A stretch of DNA of 60,264 bases from an uncultured Acidobacteriota bacterium (GCA_903916735.1 CAIWXX010000029.1:1-60264); one strand, 5' to 3'; numbered from the stretch's first letter, positions 44,583-54,886 are shown. The notes: a model not told the origin generated them from the sequence alone. Numbers and translations: made by a program.

Positions 44583-47134
44583 TGTCCGAGCCATCCTCGC
44601 AGACTCAAAAAGGCGCGAACCGTCGCTCCATCTGTCTTCTGCTTCTGATCACAACAATCATCATCGTGAATTTGCTGCAGTGGAGGTGGATGACAAAGTA
44701 TCGTATCTGGGATCTTCCCCCCTCCTGGGACGCCGCCATGTATCACGCAAGGGCTCTCCAGTATTCAAATGTAATCCGTGAAAACGGATGGGCCGGGTTC
44801 TCCGAAGAGTTTAAGAATCCATCTCAGGCGCGGCCGCCATTGCTTGCGATCTCCACTCTCGCCTTCTATCCCGCCGGTCCATACCACCTCGAATTCGGCC
44901 ACATCATCGTGCTTTTGTATGTCGCCTTGCTGGTCATCATGACCTATTTCATAGCCGAACTACTCAGCGATCCCTATGGCGGCCTTTTCAGCGGACTCTA
45001 TCTGCTCTTCTTCCCAAGTATCATGAGCTATTCGAAAGAGTTCCTGAGCGACTTACCTGCTTGCGCATTTCTCAGCCTGTCAATGTACTGCCTCCTGCGG
45101 AGCAGGGACTTCAGGTTGATCAGATGGAACATCATGATGGGGGTCGGGATTGCCCTCGCCATGTACGCACGTAATTTCGCCGGCATCTATATTCTTTTTC
45201 CGTTGATCTACACACTCTTCCGCGGCTGGCGGGCCATGAAGTGGTCTGCTCTGGCACGGCTTCTGCCAGGTGTCATCGCAGCCATTCTCATCCTTTATCC
45301 ATGGTATATGCATCACCTTAGCACTCTGCTGAATTTCTACTCCAAATACATCGTCGGCAGTTTTGCCGGTCTCCAGAGAGAAGTCGAGATACTGGATTTC
45401 TTTTCACCAAGCGGAACGCAATGGCCACCCGTTTACTATCTCCGAGTCCTATTTTCCCAATCCATATCCGTCCTATTCGGAGCGCCCTTGCTGGGCATGT
45501 CAGTAATAGCATTTGTGAAGCGTGGACGGACTCTTCCGACCCCGGGCATAATGCACATCTGTCTATGGATCGCGAGCTCCTATTTTTTTGTATCCCTATC
45601 CACAAATCTCTCTTCTCTCTATTTGCTCGCGGCCCTACCACCCCTGGCAATTCTATTGGAACTACTTGCACACAAGCTGAACATTCAAAGCGCATTTCGC
45701 ACATACTCGACATTACCCATCATTGGACTTGGATGTTATTTTCTCTTTTCACTACCTCCTTTCGAAATTGCCAACACTCTCCGATGGGTCTACCGTGATC
45801 CGGCAGGTGCTCATTCCATCAACCCGGATTGGAAGATCGGGGAGATCCTCGAAACGGTTGGACGGCGGGCGAAATCTGCGAATCCCCACATCGGCATCGC
45901 CGGATCTCATCCCTTTTTTTCCAGTAACAGTTTCCGCTTCGAGATCGTGCGTCGTGGCTTGAACTATCCGGTGATCGATGTGGAGATGAACCAGGACAAT
46001 TTCATTCGAGAATTGCTTCTCAAGTCTGACTTCGTCATCACGAAAACTGGTGATCAATTCCCGTCGACCGCGAGCGTCCCACCCAGCCAACTGCAGAAAT
46101 TCTTTGATGGCCGTTTCTTACGCTATCAAAAGATTCCGATACTATTCCTACTTCCTGATAAATCTCAAGCCTTGCTGTTCCAGCATCTCCCCAACTCCCG
46201 TCTTCTGCAGAGTCCGGACCAAAGACCCTATTCCGGTCAAACCGTAATCAGTGCATCGGGTGATTTTCTAGGAGGGCTGATTAAACGGCAAGTATCGGCT
46301 GTTTTCGCCGACAAAATTGAGCTGATGGGCATGCAGATCGATCGGCATGACGGAAGATGGTTCGCGTATTATTTCTGGCATATATTGGAAAAGCTTGACC
46401 GGGAATACGGAGCCTTCGTACATTTCCTGGACGAAAAAGGGACCATCATCAAGCAAGGCGATTACCTGATGGGTGATGAATTTACCACTAAGAAATGGGA
46501 CCCCGGGGATTTTGTCGTCGATGGACGGTACCTCGGTGCTGACCTGCCACTTGACGGAATCACAACGATCGGGGTCGGCATCTGGACTCCAGCCACGAAA
46601 TCAGATTCTCTTAAAACGTCCATTTCAACATTGCCAACGGACTGGAATACGACTCGTGTTCTTCTGCCTATGAGGCTGGCAGGATTGATTCCGCCACGTG
46701 AAATACTGCCACCAACAGGGCGGGAAAAACTTCAAAAGGAGGTTAATTTTGGCGACCTTTTTATCCTGGCTTCCTGTGCAATCGATGACAATCCTGAGAG
46801 TCCGTCTCTCTGGTTAGTCTGGCGGTGCATTGGCCTTCCCTCGGCCGACTACCTTTTCTACGTCCATTTCACTGATGCAAATGGAAAGATTGTCTTCCAA
46901 GCAAATCATCAACTATTAGGCGGTGTCATGCCGGCTATCGGCTGCCGCCCGGGAGAGTGGATTTCTGAGCGATACCGTTTGCGACCGCCTCCCGGCACGG
47001 ACCTCTCAAGTCTCGATGTGCGTCTTGGGGTTAGAATTCAAGCGACTCCGCCAAGCCATCTCAAAATACTGGCTAATCAGTGCGAATCCGATTGGGGAGG
47101 AGTGCGGCTTGTACTTAGAGCCAACACGAAGTAA
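44582..47134 (+). CDS. GT39-like membrane glycosyltransferase with two tandem C-terminal domains (paralogue 1)
   Basis: 850 residues from the ATG that shares its A with the previous TAA. Residues ~1-440 hold about 11 helices; LPPSWDAAMYHARALQ carries the conserved acidic residue of the first loop, with YSKEFLSDLPACAFL after it. Two similar soluble domains follow at ~560-715 and ~718-850 (IELMGMQIDRHDGRWFAYYFWHI and FILASCAIDDNPESPSLWLVWR; then FVHFLDEKGTIIKQGDY and YVHFTDANGKIVFQANH). Each has an F-V/Y-HF-D..GKI pattern used in bacterial GT-C proteins. It would act on periplasmic glycan. The next gene is a full-length paralogue. Confidence 0.82.
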   Translation: MSEPSSQTQKGANRRSICLLLLITTIIIVNLLQWRWMTKYRIWDLPPSWDAAMYHARALQYSNVIRENGWAGFSEEFKNPSQARPPLLAISTLAFYPAGPYHLEFGHIIVLLYVALLVIMTYFIAELLSDPYGGLFSGLYLLFFPSIMSYSKEFLSDLPACAFLSLSMYCLLRSRDFRLIRWNIMMGVGIALAMYARNFAGIYILFPLIYTLFRGWRAMKWSALARLLPGVIAAILILYPWYMHHLSTLLNFYSKYIVGSFAGLQREVEILDFFSPSGTQWPPVYYLRVLFSQSISVLFGAPLLGMSVIAFVKRGRTLPTPGIMHICLWIASSYFFVSLSTNLSSLYLLAALPPLAILLELLAHKLNIQSAFRTYSTLPIIGLGCYFLFSLPPFEIANTLRWVYRDPAGAHSINPDWKIGEILETVGRRAKSANPHIGIAGSHPFFSSNSFRFEIVRRGLNYPVIDVEMNQDNFIRELLLKSDFVITKTGDQFPSTASVPPSQLQKFFDGRFLRYQKIPILFLLPDKSQALLFQHLPNSRLLQSPDQRPYSGQTVISASGDFLGGLIKRQVSAVFADKIELMGMQIDRHDGRWFAYYFWHILEKLDREYGAFVHFLDEKGTIIKQGDYLMGDEFTTKKWDPGDFVVDGRYLGADLPLDGITTIGVGIWTPATKSDSLKTSISTLPTDWNTTRVLLPMRLAGLIPPREILPPTGREKLQKEVNFGDLFILASCAIDDNPESPSLWLVWRCIGLPSADYLFYVHFTDANGKIVFQANHQLLGGVMPAIGCRPGEWISERYRLRPPPGTDLSSLDVRLGVRIQATPPSHLKILANQCESDWGGVRLVLRANTK

Positions 47135-47233
47135 TCGCTAAAATATCCGGCACATGGATAAACAAGGCCGCATGACGCTCGATTTCATTAGAAAAGGGTT
47201 TAATCCAGATGATCGCTTGACCGGGATCACGCA

Positions 47234-49819
47234 ATGACGATTCCATCCCAACACGAAGGCATGAAGCGCACAGCTATCCTCTTTGTCATCATAGTCATCG
47301 CGGTCGTTTCCGCACTGCAATGGCGTTGGCTGATGAACTACCGTATCTTTGATCTGCCTCCGAGTTGGGATCAAGCCAACTTTCACACAATGGCTGTCAC
47401 TTATTACAACGGCATCAAACTCGAAAAGTTCTCCGGATTCAAACGAATCTTCCTTGACCCAGCTCAAGAACGGCCTCAGTTACTTCCCATTTCGACTCTC
47501 CTTTTCTATTCATGCCGACCCTATCGAGTTGAATATGGCCACATCATCATTCTTGCCTTTTCTGCGCTTTATATCATCTCGACATATATTCTTGCGGCTG
47601 GGATGCTTAACCGGACAGCCGGTGTCTTCAGTGTTCTATACCTGACCTTTTTCCCGGCGACGCTGACCTATTCCCGTGAGTTTCTGGGTGATTTGCCGGC
47701 TGGAGCTTTTATCTGCCTTGCTATGCTCTGCCTCATACGGAGTGAATTTCTGTATCGAATCGGGTGGACAATTGGGTTTGCCGTTTCTCTTGGCCTAGCC
47801 ATGAACCTCCGCAATTTTGCCGGAGCCTACCTCCTGTTCCCTTTCATTTATGCACTCTATCGAGGTGCCCGGGAACACAGGATAAGAATTTTCCTCAGAA
47901 TCGCTCCCGCCGTGCTGATTGGAGCGGCATTGCTATATCCATGGTATTACTCACATATGGATGCGCTCACTTCCTTTTTCACAAAATATACATATGGTAG
48001 TTACGCCCGCATTCATCTTGATTCAACCAAATTCGATTTTTTCACACCATCCGGCCAGGATTGGCCGATTATTTTCAATTTGCGAATCCTTCTCGTTGCC
48101 GCGCCCTCTCTCTATTTTGGAGTTCTCATTATTGCGCTTTGTGTCATGCAGTGGAGGAGGAAGGGAGAAATCTTCACCGCAAGTGGAACCCACTCTGGCG
48201 GCATTTATCTTCTTCTTTGGGTAACCGGATCTTTGGTGATCCTCTCACTCATTTCAAATGTCAGCTATACCTACATGCCACCCGTGATGCCAGCAATGGC
48301 AATCGGGATCGAGTATTTGGCAGCACGGATCGGCCGGCAGGTCCCGGTCAGGATGTTCGCCACAATAACCGTCTTGGCTGTAGGAACGGCATATCTGCTG
48401 AACTTGCCGGCGGCCGAGACAGCAGGCACGATCCGCATGGTTTACAGGGGTGATGTTTCCGGCAGTCAAATCAACACAAACTGGAGAATTCCAGAAATTC
48501 TGGATGACATCCTGAAGAGAGACTCGAGAGAAGAGCTGATTATCGGCATCATCGGATCGCATCCATTTTTTTCTCAAAACGCGTTCAAGTTCGATGCATG
48601 TCTTCGCAGCCTGCCCATCGTGATCACCAATGCCGAATTGGCGCGCGATAGCGATATCAAGCAGTGTCTCTTAACATCTGACTACATCATTATCAAGACA
48701 GGATTCCAGGCCCCATCCTCTGCGGCGGTCACACTAGATCAATTGCACACCTACTTTAACGCGAGCTCCATGCGATATCACCCACTCCCGGCTTCTTTCA
48801 ATCTTCCCGATGGGTCGACAGCTTTCGTTTATCGGCATGCCCCTGCCTCACAAATTGTCCGAAGTGAAGAGACGTCCCCGACTCGATATAATAAACAAGT
48901 AGCCGTTTCGAATTCACTATTGAACGGTCTCCTGTTGAATCCGGTGGTGATTGATTTTGGAGGGCAGATTGAGCTCCTTGGGGCTTTTATGGAGGCCAGG
49001 GAAGAACGATTTTACTGCACATATTTCTGGCACTGTCTGAAAAAACCTGATGAGCGTTTAAAAGCATTCATTCATTTTATCGACCGAGATGGAAGGATCG
49101 TATCCCAGGGCGATTATTGGATTGGTGGAGATATTCCAACGACCGAGTGGAAGGCAGGCGACTATGTGACGGATGGCCGTTTTTTATTCAAACTAACAAG
49201 CCTTCAGGACGTATCGTCAATCGCCATAGGTCTCTGGCCGGCGGAAAGCGATGGGAATCGGCTTGTTGTGAAGTCTTCCACAGTGCCGACTGATGATAGC
49301 GGAACAAGGGCACTTGTACCAATCGAATTGACGGGATCAGTACCACCATCTGATATAACAGCCGGTGCCGGCAGGGAGTTCATCTCCCAGGGGATTAATT
49401 TTAACGATCTCTTCTTTATGACGTCGTGTACGATCGAGGATGAGAACGGAAGCGAGCCACGGATTCGATATATTTGGCGGTCGCTTGGGAAGCCGTCTCA
49501 GGATTATAAGCTCATTGCCTGCTTCACCGATCCGGACGGAAAGATCATTTTTATGGATCAACATTTTCTTTTAGACGGCAGGATTCCGGCATCCCAGATC
49601 AAACCCGGCGAATGGGTGTCCGAGTGTTATCGCTTGACCTTCGCTGCTCGCAGCAGGATGACCGATCTCGACATCAGGGTCGGCATACAACCAGTAAATG
49701 GAAGCGATCCCCCACTTCAAATCAATAACTTCGATGTTGAAAAAGACCAGTATGGAACCCGCATAATATTGAGGTACTCACGAAGCCGGTATGTTTCCGG
49801 CGAGTCGGGAGGCCGTTGA
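47234..49819 (+). CDS. GT39-like membrane glycosyltransferase with two tandem C-terminal domains (paralogue 2)
   Basis: 861 residues; ATG 47261 (MKRTAILF) is an alternative start. It aligns with paralogue 1 over the full length: LQWRWLMNYRIFDLPPSWDQ versus LQWRWMTKYRIWDLPPSWDA, then YSREFLGDLPAGAFI, LRNFAGAYLLFPFIY, LLYPWYYSHM and FDFFTPSGQDWP. Two C-terminal domains again show FIHFIDRDGRIVSQGDYW and ACFTDPDGKIIFMDQHF. The pair probably adds different sugars or linkages in one glycan, a functional split after duplication. It lies 99 bases after paralogue 1 on the same strand. Confidence 0.82.
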   Translation: MTIPSQHEGMKRTAILFVIIVIAVVSALQWRWLMNYRIFDLPPSWDQANFHTMAVTYYNGIKLEKFSGFKRIFLDPAQERPQLLPISTLLFYSCRPYRVEYGHIIILAFSALYIISTYILAAGMLNRTAGVFSVLYLTFFPATLTYSREFLGDLPAGAFICLAMLCLIRSEFLYRIGWTIGFAVSLGLAMNLRNFAGAYLLFPFIYALYRGAREHRIRIFLRIAPAVLIGAALLYPWYYSHMDALTSFFTKYTYGSYARIHLDSTKFDFFTPSGQDWPIIFNLRILLVAAPSLYFGVLIIALCVMQWRRKGEIFTASGTHSGGIYLLLWVTGSLVILSLISNVSYTYMPPVMPAMAIGIEYLAARIGRQVPVRMFATITVLAVGTAYLLNLPAAETAGTIRMVYRGDVSGSQINTNWRIPEILDDILKRDSREELIIGIIGSHPFFSQNAFKFDACLRSLPIVITNAELARDSDIKQCLLTSDYIIIKTGFQAPSSAAVTLDQLHTYFNASSMRYHPLPASFNLPDGSTAFVYRHAPASQIVRSEETSPTRYNKQVAVSNSLLNGLLLNPVVIDFGGQIELLGAFMEAREERFYCTYFWHCLKKPDERLKAFIHFIDRDGRIVSQGDYWIGGDIPTTEWKAGDYVTDGRFLFKLTSLQDVSSIAIGLWPAESDGNRLVVKSSTVPTDDSGTRALVPIELTGSVPPSDITAGAGREFISQGINFNDLFFMTSCTIEDENGSEPRIRYIWRSLGKPSQDYKLIACFTDPDGKIIFMDQHFLLDGRIPASQIKPGEWVSECYRLTFAARSRMTDLDIRVGIQPVNGSDPPLQINNFDVEKDQYGTRIILRYSRSRYVSGESGGR

Positions 49820-49888
49820 ACCAAACGTTCACATGACGGTCCATCCCTCCTGCTCCACTATCTAAAGGGACTGAGGCATTTGTATCAC

Positions 49889-49916
49889 AAACATGGCAAT
49901 TTTTTGCCATATGTTT
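49889..49916. terminator. T-rich stem-loop between operon segments
   Basis: AAACATGGCAA and TTGCCATATGTTT pair around four T residues with a two-base bulge, just before the -35 of the next promoter. It could terminate the upstream message or act as an operator. Confidence 0.4.
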
Positions 49917-49922
49917 AGTTGT

Positions 49923-49952
49923 TTGAGACAAAACGTCTTCCGATGCTATACT
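49923..49952 (+). promoter_or_regulatory. Candidate promoter of the coiled-coil fusion gene
   Basis: TTGAGA at 49923-49928 and TATACT at 49947-49952 are 18 bases apart, ~50 bases upstream of the ATG at 50004. Its own promoter and the preceding stem-loop suggest separate control of the fusion protein. Confidence 0.5.
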
Positions 49953-50003
49953 TCATCTTGAATTCGAGGCCATTCATGCCCATTCGCTAGAGGCAGTGTA
50001 CCC

Positions 50004-53000
50004 ATGAAAAACCTGAGGAAAGCGACGAAAGGGAGAGCCGGAAGAGCGCGCCTGCAGGAGAGTTACAGTCTCAACGCCGGCCGCGATATTCCTGATTTCG
50101 AGTCAATTTACCGATCCCTGGCTGCTGGTGGGGTGGCAAATATCGGCTTCACGGGCACAGACCTTTCCCTGCATCGTATCTTGCTGCAAGCCTCAAAGCA
50201 CCCTTGGCTAGCATCAATATCACATCGCGGTCAGAGCATTACTCTGACACTGAGGAAGGTGGGGTCACACTTCGCATTTGATGATGGCATGGCACACGGC
50301 GATGGTTGTCTTGTCTTTCCTGTCGCCAACCTTGGCCTCTACCTCATCAACCTCCACTATCCAGTGCGAGTCGCCTTTCGCCTTCGTATTAAAGAGGGCC
50401 GGCCGCTCGCCATTTCTTATCACGGGGGACAATTCGCCTTTTCGAGTCATGAGGCGGATGAGACATATATCGTTGTCACTGAGCCAGCCATGTTTTCTCC
50501 AGGCGGATATCCCATCACAATCCAAGCAGACCGGCCGGAAACTTGTATCATGACGGTCGATCTACTGACATCAATCCCAAATCCGGAGGATCCGCCCTTC
50601 ACCCTGCCACCAGACCAGTTCACACGTTTCCGCGCCGCAGCGGCCGCGGCAATTGTCATCAACGGAAAAGCGGCTCGCTTCCTGGATGTAGGCGCTGGTG
50701 ACGGGGCGTTATCCTGCTTCCTGCCCGATCTCATCTCATTCGACCGGCAGTTCCTCGACCGGCACAATCACATCATCGGATCCATTTTAGAGGATGAAAT
50801 TCCCGAGTGCGATGTCGCTCTTATGCTTGACGTTCTGGAGCATATTCCAAACCCCGAACGATCTCATGCACTCGATCGACTCGCTCAGGCTGCACAAAAA
50901 GGCGTCGTGATTTGCGCCCCTTTTAACTCACCGAACCGCGTCATGACTGAAAAGTATGTGGCGGCCAATTTCCGTCGTTTTTCGGGCTATGAGCATCAGT
51001 TCCTTGAGGAGCACCGGCTCAATGGACTGCCGGATTTAAAGGAAACCCTTGCCACGCTCGATCGCCTGCGCCTTCACACAGTGTTTTTCGGGTTCCATCC
51101 TCTGAATACATGGGCCTTCAGCATGGTCATCAGCAGTTTTCTGGACCGGGACCCACAATTTCAACCCCTTCGCGAAATATTTTTTCGCTTCATCAATCAG
51201 AATTTTACAATAAACGCACCGCGGATGGAGGACTGCTATGAAACCCTGATCATCGCCACCCGGGCACCTCTGGCGAAAAACATAGTCAGAAGCCTCAGAC
51301 AGAAGCTGGCCGCAGATCTCCGCCACAGGAAATCCCTCCCGCCTGAAACCCTGCCTCTCATCCTGGATACTCTAGTGCAGGGGAAATTGATCGAAAAAGA
51401 CGAATACATCCACTATCTCGAATCGGAAAAGGCGGCGGCGTATGCATCCCATGTCCCGCTTGAAGATCGCATCAAGGATCTTACAGCCGATCGGGACAAC
51501 TGGAGGAAATCCTCTCATGAAACGGAAACGGACCGACTTAACAAGATTGATCATATCAGGAACATCGAGCTTCACCTCATGGAAGCACAAAACCGGATTG
51601 GAGACCTCGAAGCCGACCATGAGAACCGAATCGCTCTTGAGAAGGATCTACAACAACGGATCGCCTCTCTGACAGGATCGTTGGAGAATACGGTCGTTCG
51701 CCATGAAGAGCGCACACAACATTTACATAATCTAGAAGAGGAGCTATTGCGGGCCCAATGCGAGTTGGATTCTCTCAGAGCCGACCATGAGAACCGAATC
51801 ACTCTTGAGAAGGATCTACAACAACGGATCGCCTCTCTGACAGGATCGTTGGAGAATACGGTCGTTCGTCATGAAGAGCTCACACAACATTTACATAATC
51901 TAGAAGAGGAGCTATTGCGGGCCCAATGCGAGTTGGATTCTCTCAGAGCCGACCAGGGAAACCGCATCAAGCAGGCCGAAGAGGAGAAGCGAATCCGCAC
52001 CGAACTTGAAATCGACCGTACCAATTGGCACACCTTATTCATGGAAACCGAATCGAATCGTAAATCGGTGGATGTACACGCCCGGAATCTCGAACATGAC
52101 CTCTTGGAAGCCCGATTTCGTTTACAGGCACAGGAAACCCAAACGAAGGAGATGATCAGGCGAATTGAGGATCAGGAGAGTGTTATTACACATGCGATGA
52201 GCCGAACGCATGAGCTGGAAGAGCACGCACAAAACCTGACCGGGGAACTGGTTCGAACACAGGCCGCCTCCGAATCTTTACAAAAAGATCAGATCAATCG
52301 CATTCAGCAGGAGCAATTTCAGATAGAACAGATGAAATCTGTGGAATTGGACCGAGATAATTGGAAGCAGCTCTGGGGAAAAAGCGAGTCGTACCGGAAC
52401 AACCTCCAGGAACACAACACCAACATCGAGAGGGATTTGGCCGATGCAAAAGCACGTCTGGTGTCACAGGAGGACTCAGTCCGGCATCTCATCGAGAGGC
52501 AGGGGGAGTTAACCGATCATGCTCAGAATCTGACCGCCGAGCTCACTCATGCCTCTGCGGAACTGCAAGCCTTGAGGAGCGATCATTCGAACCGCATCCA
52601 GCTGGAAAAACAGCTCAACAACTTGTTGAGCTCAGTCGAGGCGGATCGTGATAATTGGAAGATTCTTTGGGACCAGAGCGAAGCGCATCGAAACGAGCTC
52701 AAACGACACGTATCAAATCTGGAATCTAGAAACCTACAGTCCATAGCTGATCAGGAGGAACTCAGAAACATCAACGAGGCGCTCCGGCTTACCTTGCAAC
52801 AGAAAGAAGAGGAATTCCACATTCGACGGCAGGAACTGGAAGAGTCACTCAAAACTTTGCAAATAAAAAACGGTGAAACAGAACGCGAACAAATGGATGT
52901 TCGAATCCGAATGGAAACTCTTCAACGAGAGATGGCACACGAGTTGGAAGAATCGAACATTCTGAGGCGAGAGTCCGAGGATGCCATCCGGCGGCGGGAT

Positions 53001-54572
53001 GTCGAATTGGACGGAAAACAGAAGCATATCGACAACATCGAATCCCTCCTCCATGATATTTGGTCTTCACGAACCTGGAGCCTTTTGCGGGGCATCGACC
53101 GGCTTCTGGGGCGTGCTCCCGGCAAGGGTAAATCGCCATCCGGATCGGCGGATTCAGATGATCCATCCGGAAGCCGTCAGCCCTCTTCGACTCATCAACG
53201 TGGTCTCCGTATACTTCAGACTGTCCATTTCTTTCTCCCCCGCCATTATGCAGGCGTGGAGTTGTACACGTACTATCTGAGCAAACAACTTCAGCTTCGA
53301 AATGAGGTTCATCTTTTTTTTGCTGAACATAATCTCACGGTCCCACAATACACCGTCGTCGACGGCGAATACGACGGGATCCCCTATCGGGAAGTGACCA
53401 ATAATTTTCATTACAACAGTTTTGTTGAAACATATGAGAATGCGGCAATTAACCGGATTTTCGAGGGAATAATCGATGCATACAGACCGGATGTCATCCA
53501 TTTTGAACATCTGCTGAATCTGTCGCTCGGCATGATCGAGGTCGCGAAGAAACATGGGATTCCGACTGTTTACACACTCCATGACTTCTGGTTGACCTGT
53601 CCCTCCGGCGGGCAGCGGTTCCGCAAAGATCTCTCACGATGTGAAAACGTGGACGTGGCTGCATGCAGTGATTGTTTTCTAACATCGCCCTTCAATGCCG
53701 GCCGTCTGGAGAGGAAGACATTCGAAGTCGCACAAAAACTCGGCCCTGCTGCTGCCGGTGGAATCTATAAGGTCATGAATGCAATGCGCATCCATACGCC
53801 ATCAATTGCTGCCAAAGCCACATCCTCCTCAGCGGATTCGCCCTCTCTAGCTTCACAGATTGCCGATCGCCTCGTCCGGGTGCGCAAGATCACTGCTGAT
53901 GTCGACCTTTTCCTTGCCCCCTCCCAATTCATCGCCGATGTCTTTGCCGATTTCGGTGTGCCTCGAGATCACATCAAGCATTTACCCTATGGCCGGGAAG
54001 CCTTTCCAGTACATCCAAGAGAACGAAATGGTACCCTCAGAATCGGATTTGTCGGCACTCTCGCCCCCCACAAGGGTGTTCATGTACTCATTGAAGCCTG
54101 TCGGCTCCTGCCCGCAGGCCGTGTCAACATAAAAATTTTCGGTGAATTGACGATTGCACCCGATTACGTTAAAAGCATCCGAGCACAAGCAGAGGGCCTT
54201 CCCATCATATTCATGGGAAAAGCTGACAACACACAAATTGCCGATGTCTTTGCACAAATTGATGTTCTCGTCGTTCCGTCGATCTGGTGGGAGAATTCGC
54301 CCTTCACAATTTACGAGGCGTCGATCGCTCACGTAGCGATAATCGGGTCAGCCATCGGCGGAATCCCGGAACTTGTGAGACCGGGTCAGAACGGACTGCT
54401 CTTCACAGCCGGAGATCATTTTGATCTGGCTGAAAAACTCCGCCTGCTTCTTGACAACTGTGACATGCTGATCCGGCTTCAGCAGGGAGCTCCACCCATC
54501 AAGACGATTCAGGAGAACGCGATCGAACACGAGGCGATCTACCATTCCCTCATCACCGCACATCAAAGATAG
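50004..54572 (+). CDS. Methyltransferase / long coiled-coil / GT4 glycosyltransferase fusion
   Basis: 1522 residues with three parts. After ~210 beta-rich residues comes a methyltransferase-like domain (ARFLDVGAGDGALSCFL near 224, VALMLDVLEHIPNPERS near 270). Residues ~470-1020 are an almost unbroken coiled coil of Glu/Arg/Leu heptads. A Ser/Pro-rich linker leads to a GT4 domain (~1067-1520) with GFVGTLAPHKGVHVLIEA and the donor-binding NSPFTIYEASIAHVAIIGS. Landmarks (A/K/S)D(H/Q)xNRI in the coil are at nucleotides 51612, 51780, 51948, 52284 and 52578. The layout is analogous to WbdD, whose coil sets O-antigen length, but the enzymes at the ends differ, so the role as a ruler is inference. 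It sits among GT-C genes. Confidence 0.85.
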   Translation: MKNLRKATKGRAGRARLQESYSLNAGRDIPDFESIYRSLAAGGVANIGFTGTDLSLHRILLQASKHPWLASISHRGQSITLTLRKVGSHFAFDDGMAHGDGCLVFPVANLGLYLINLHYPVRVAFRLRIKEGRPLAISYHGGQFAFSSHEADETYIVVTEPAMFSPGGYPITIQADRPETCIMTVDLLTSIPNPEDPPFTLPPDQFTRFRAAAAAAIVINGKAARFLDVGAGDGALSCFLPDLISFDRQFLDRHNHIIGSILEDEIPECDVALMLDVLEHIPNPERSHALDRLAQAAQKGVVICAPFNSPNRVMTEKYVAANFRRFSGYEHQFLEEHRLNGLPDLKETLATLDRLRLHTVFFGFHPLNTWAFSMVISSFLDRDPQFQPLREIFFRFINQNFTINAPRMEDCYETLIIATRAPLAKNIVRSLRQKLAADLRHRKSLPPETLPLILDTLVQGKLIEKDEYIHYLESEKAAAYASHVPLEDRIKDLTADRDNWRKSSHETETDRLNKIDHIRNIELHLMEAQNRIGDLEADHENRIALEKDLQQRIASLTGSLENTVVRHEERTQHLHNLEEELLRAQCELDSLRADHENRITLEKDLQQRIASLTGSLENTVVRHEELTQHLHNLEEELLRAQCELDSLRADQGNRIKQAEEEKRIRTELEIDRTNWHTLFMETESNRKSVDVHARNLEHDLLEARFRLQAQETQTKEMIRRIEDQESVITHAMSRTHELEEHAQNLTGELVRTQAASESLQKDQINRIQQEQFQIEQMKSVELDRDNWKQLWGKSESYRNNLQEHNTNIERDLADAKARLVSQEDSVRHLIERQGELTDHAQNLTAELTHASAELQALRSDHSNRIQLEKQLNNLLSSVEADRDNWKILWDQSEAHRNELKRHVSNLESRNLQSIADQEELRNINEALRLTLQQKEEEFHIRRQELEESLKTLQIKNGETEREQMDVRIRMETLQREMAHELEESNILRRESEDAIRRRDVELDGKQKHIDNIESLLHDIWSSRTWSLLRGIDRLLGRAPGKGKSPSGSADSDDPSGSRQPSSTHQRGLRILQTVHFFLPRHYAGVELYTYYLSKQLQLRNEVHLFFAEHNLTVPQYTVVDGEYDGIPYREVTNNFHYNSFVETYENAAINRIFEGIIDAYRPDVIHFEHLLNLSLGMIEVAKKHGIPTVYTLHDFWLTCPSGGQRFRKDLSRCENVDVAACSDCFLTSPFNAGRLERKTFEVAQKLGPAAAGGIYKVMNAMRIHTPSIAAKATSSSADSPSLASQIADRLVRVRKITADVDLFLAPSQFIADVFADFGVPRDHIKHLPYGREAFPVHPRERNGTLRIGFVGTLAPHKGVHVLIEACRLLPAGRVNIKIFGELTIAPDYVKSIRAQAEGLPIIFMGKADNTQIADVFAQIDVLVVPSIWWENSPFTIYEASIAHVAIIGSAIGGIPELVRPGQNGLLFTAGDHFDLAEKLRLLLDNCDMLIRLQQGAPPIKTIQENAIEHEAIYHSLITAHQR
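51612..51947 (+). repeat. Tandem 168-bp duplication inside the coiled coil
   Basis: 51612-51779 and 51780-51947 are identical except for three bases, two of which change residues (Ala to Thr, Arg to Leu). Each copy encodes 56 residues, exactly eight heptads, so the duplication lengthens the coil without breaking its register. Confidence 0.97.
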
Positions 54573-54886
54573 TCCCGGATAATGTTTGTACCTCGCTTCA
54601 CGGTCAAGAAATCATAAAGTTCAAGAACCTGACCCTCGCCAAACCTAAGATGCGCAGGCTCACCAACATTCCCCTTGATTGGATACGATGCCGATGAAGA
54701 CGGCAACTTCATCGACATTTATCATTTGATGTCGCCATGAATCTAAAAAAAACAGCTTGTTCTCAGTAGTTTGTTAAAAGATAATATCGCTGATGATATC
54801 AAGAAGCGACACATAGAGAGTGGCGGACAATAACTTCCGATGAGTGCGGGTAAGAAATGCATTTCTATGGAGAATAAATCGACGTC
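54573..54886. other. Intergenic stretch of ~310 bases
   Basis: I see no gene. A short in-frame stretch near 54680-54740 reads YDADEDGNFIDIYHLMSP before a stop and may be the tail of a lost gene. No clear promoter was found for the following gene; GGAGA at about 54870 is 13 bases from its GTG. Confidence 0.4.
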
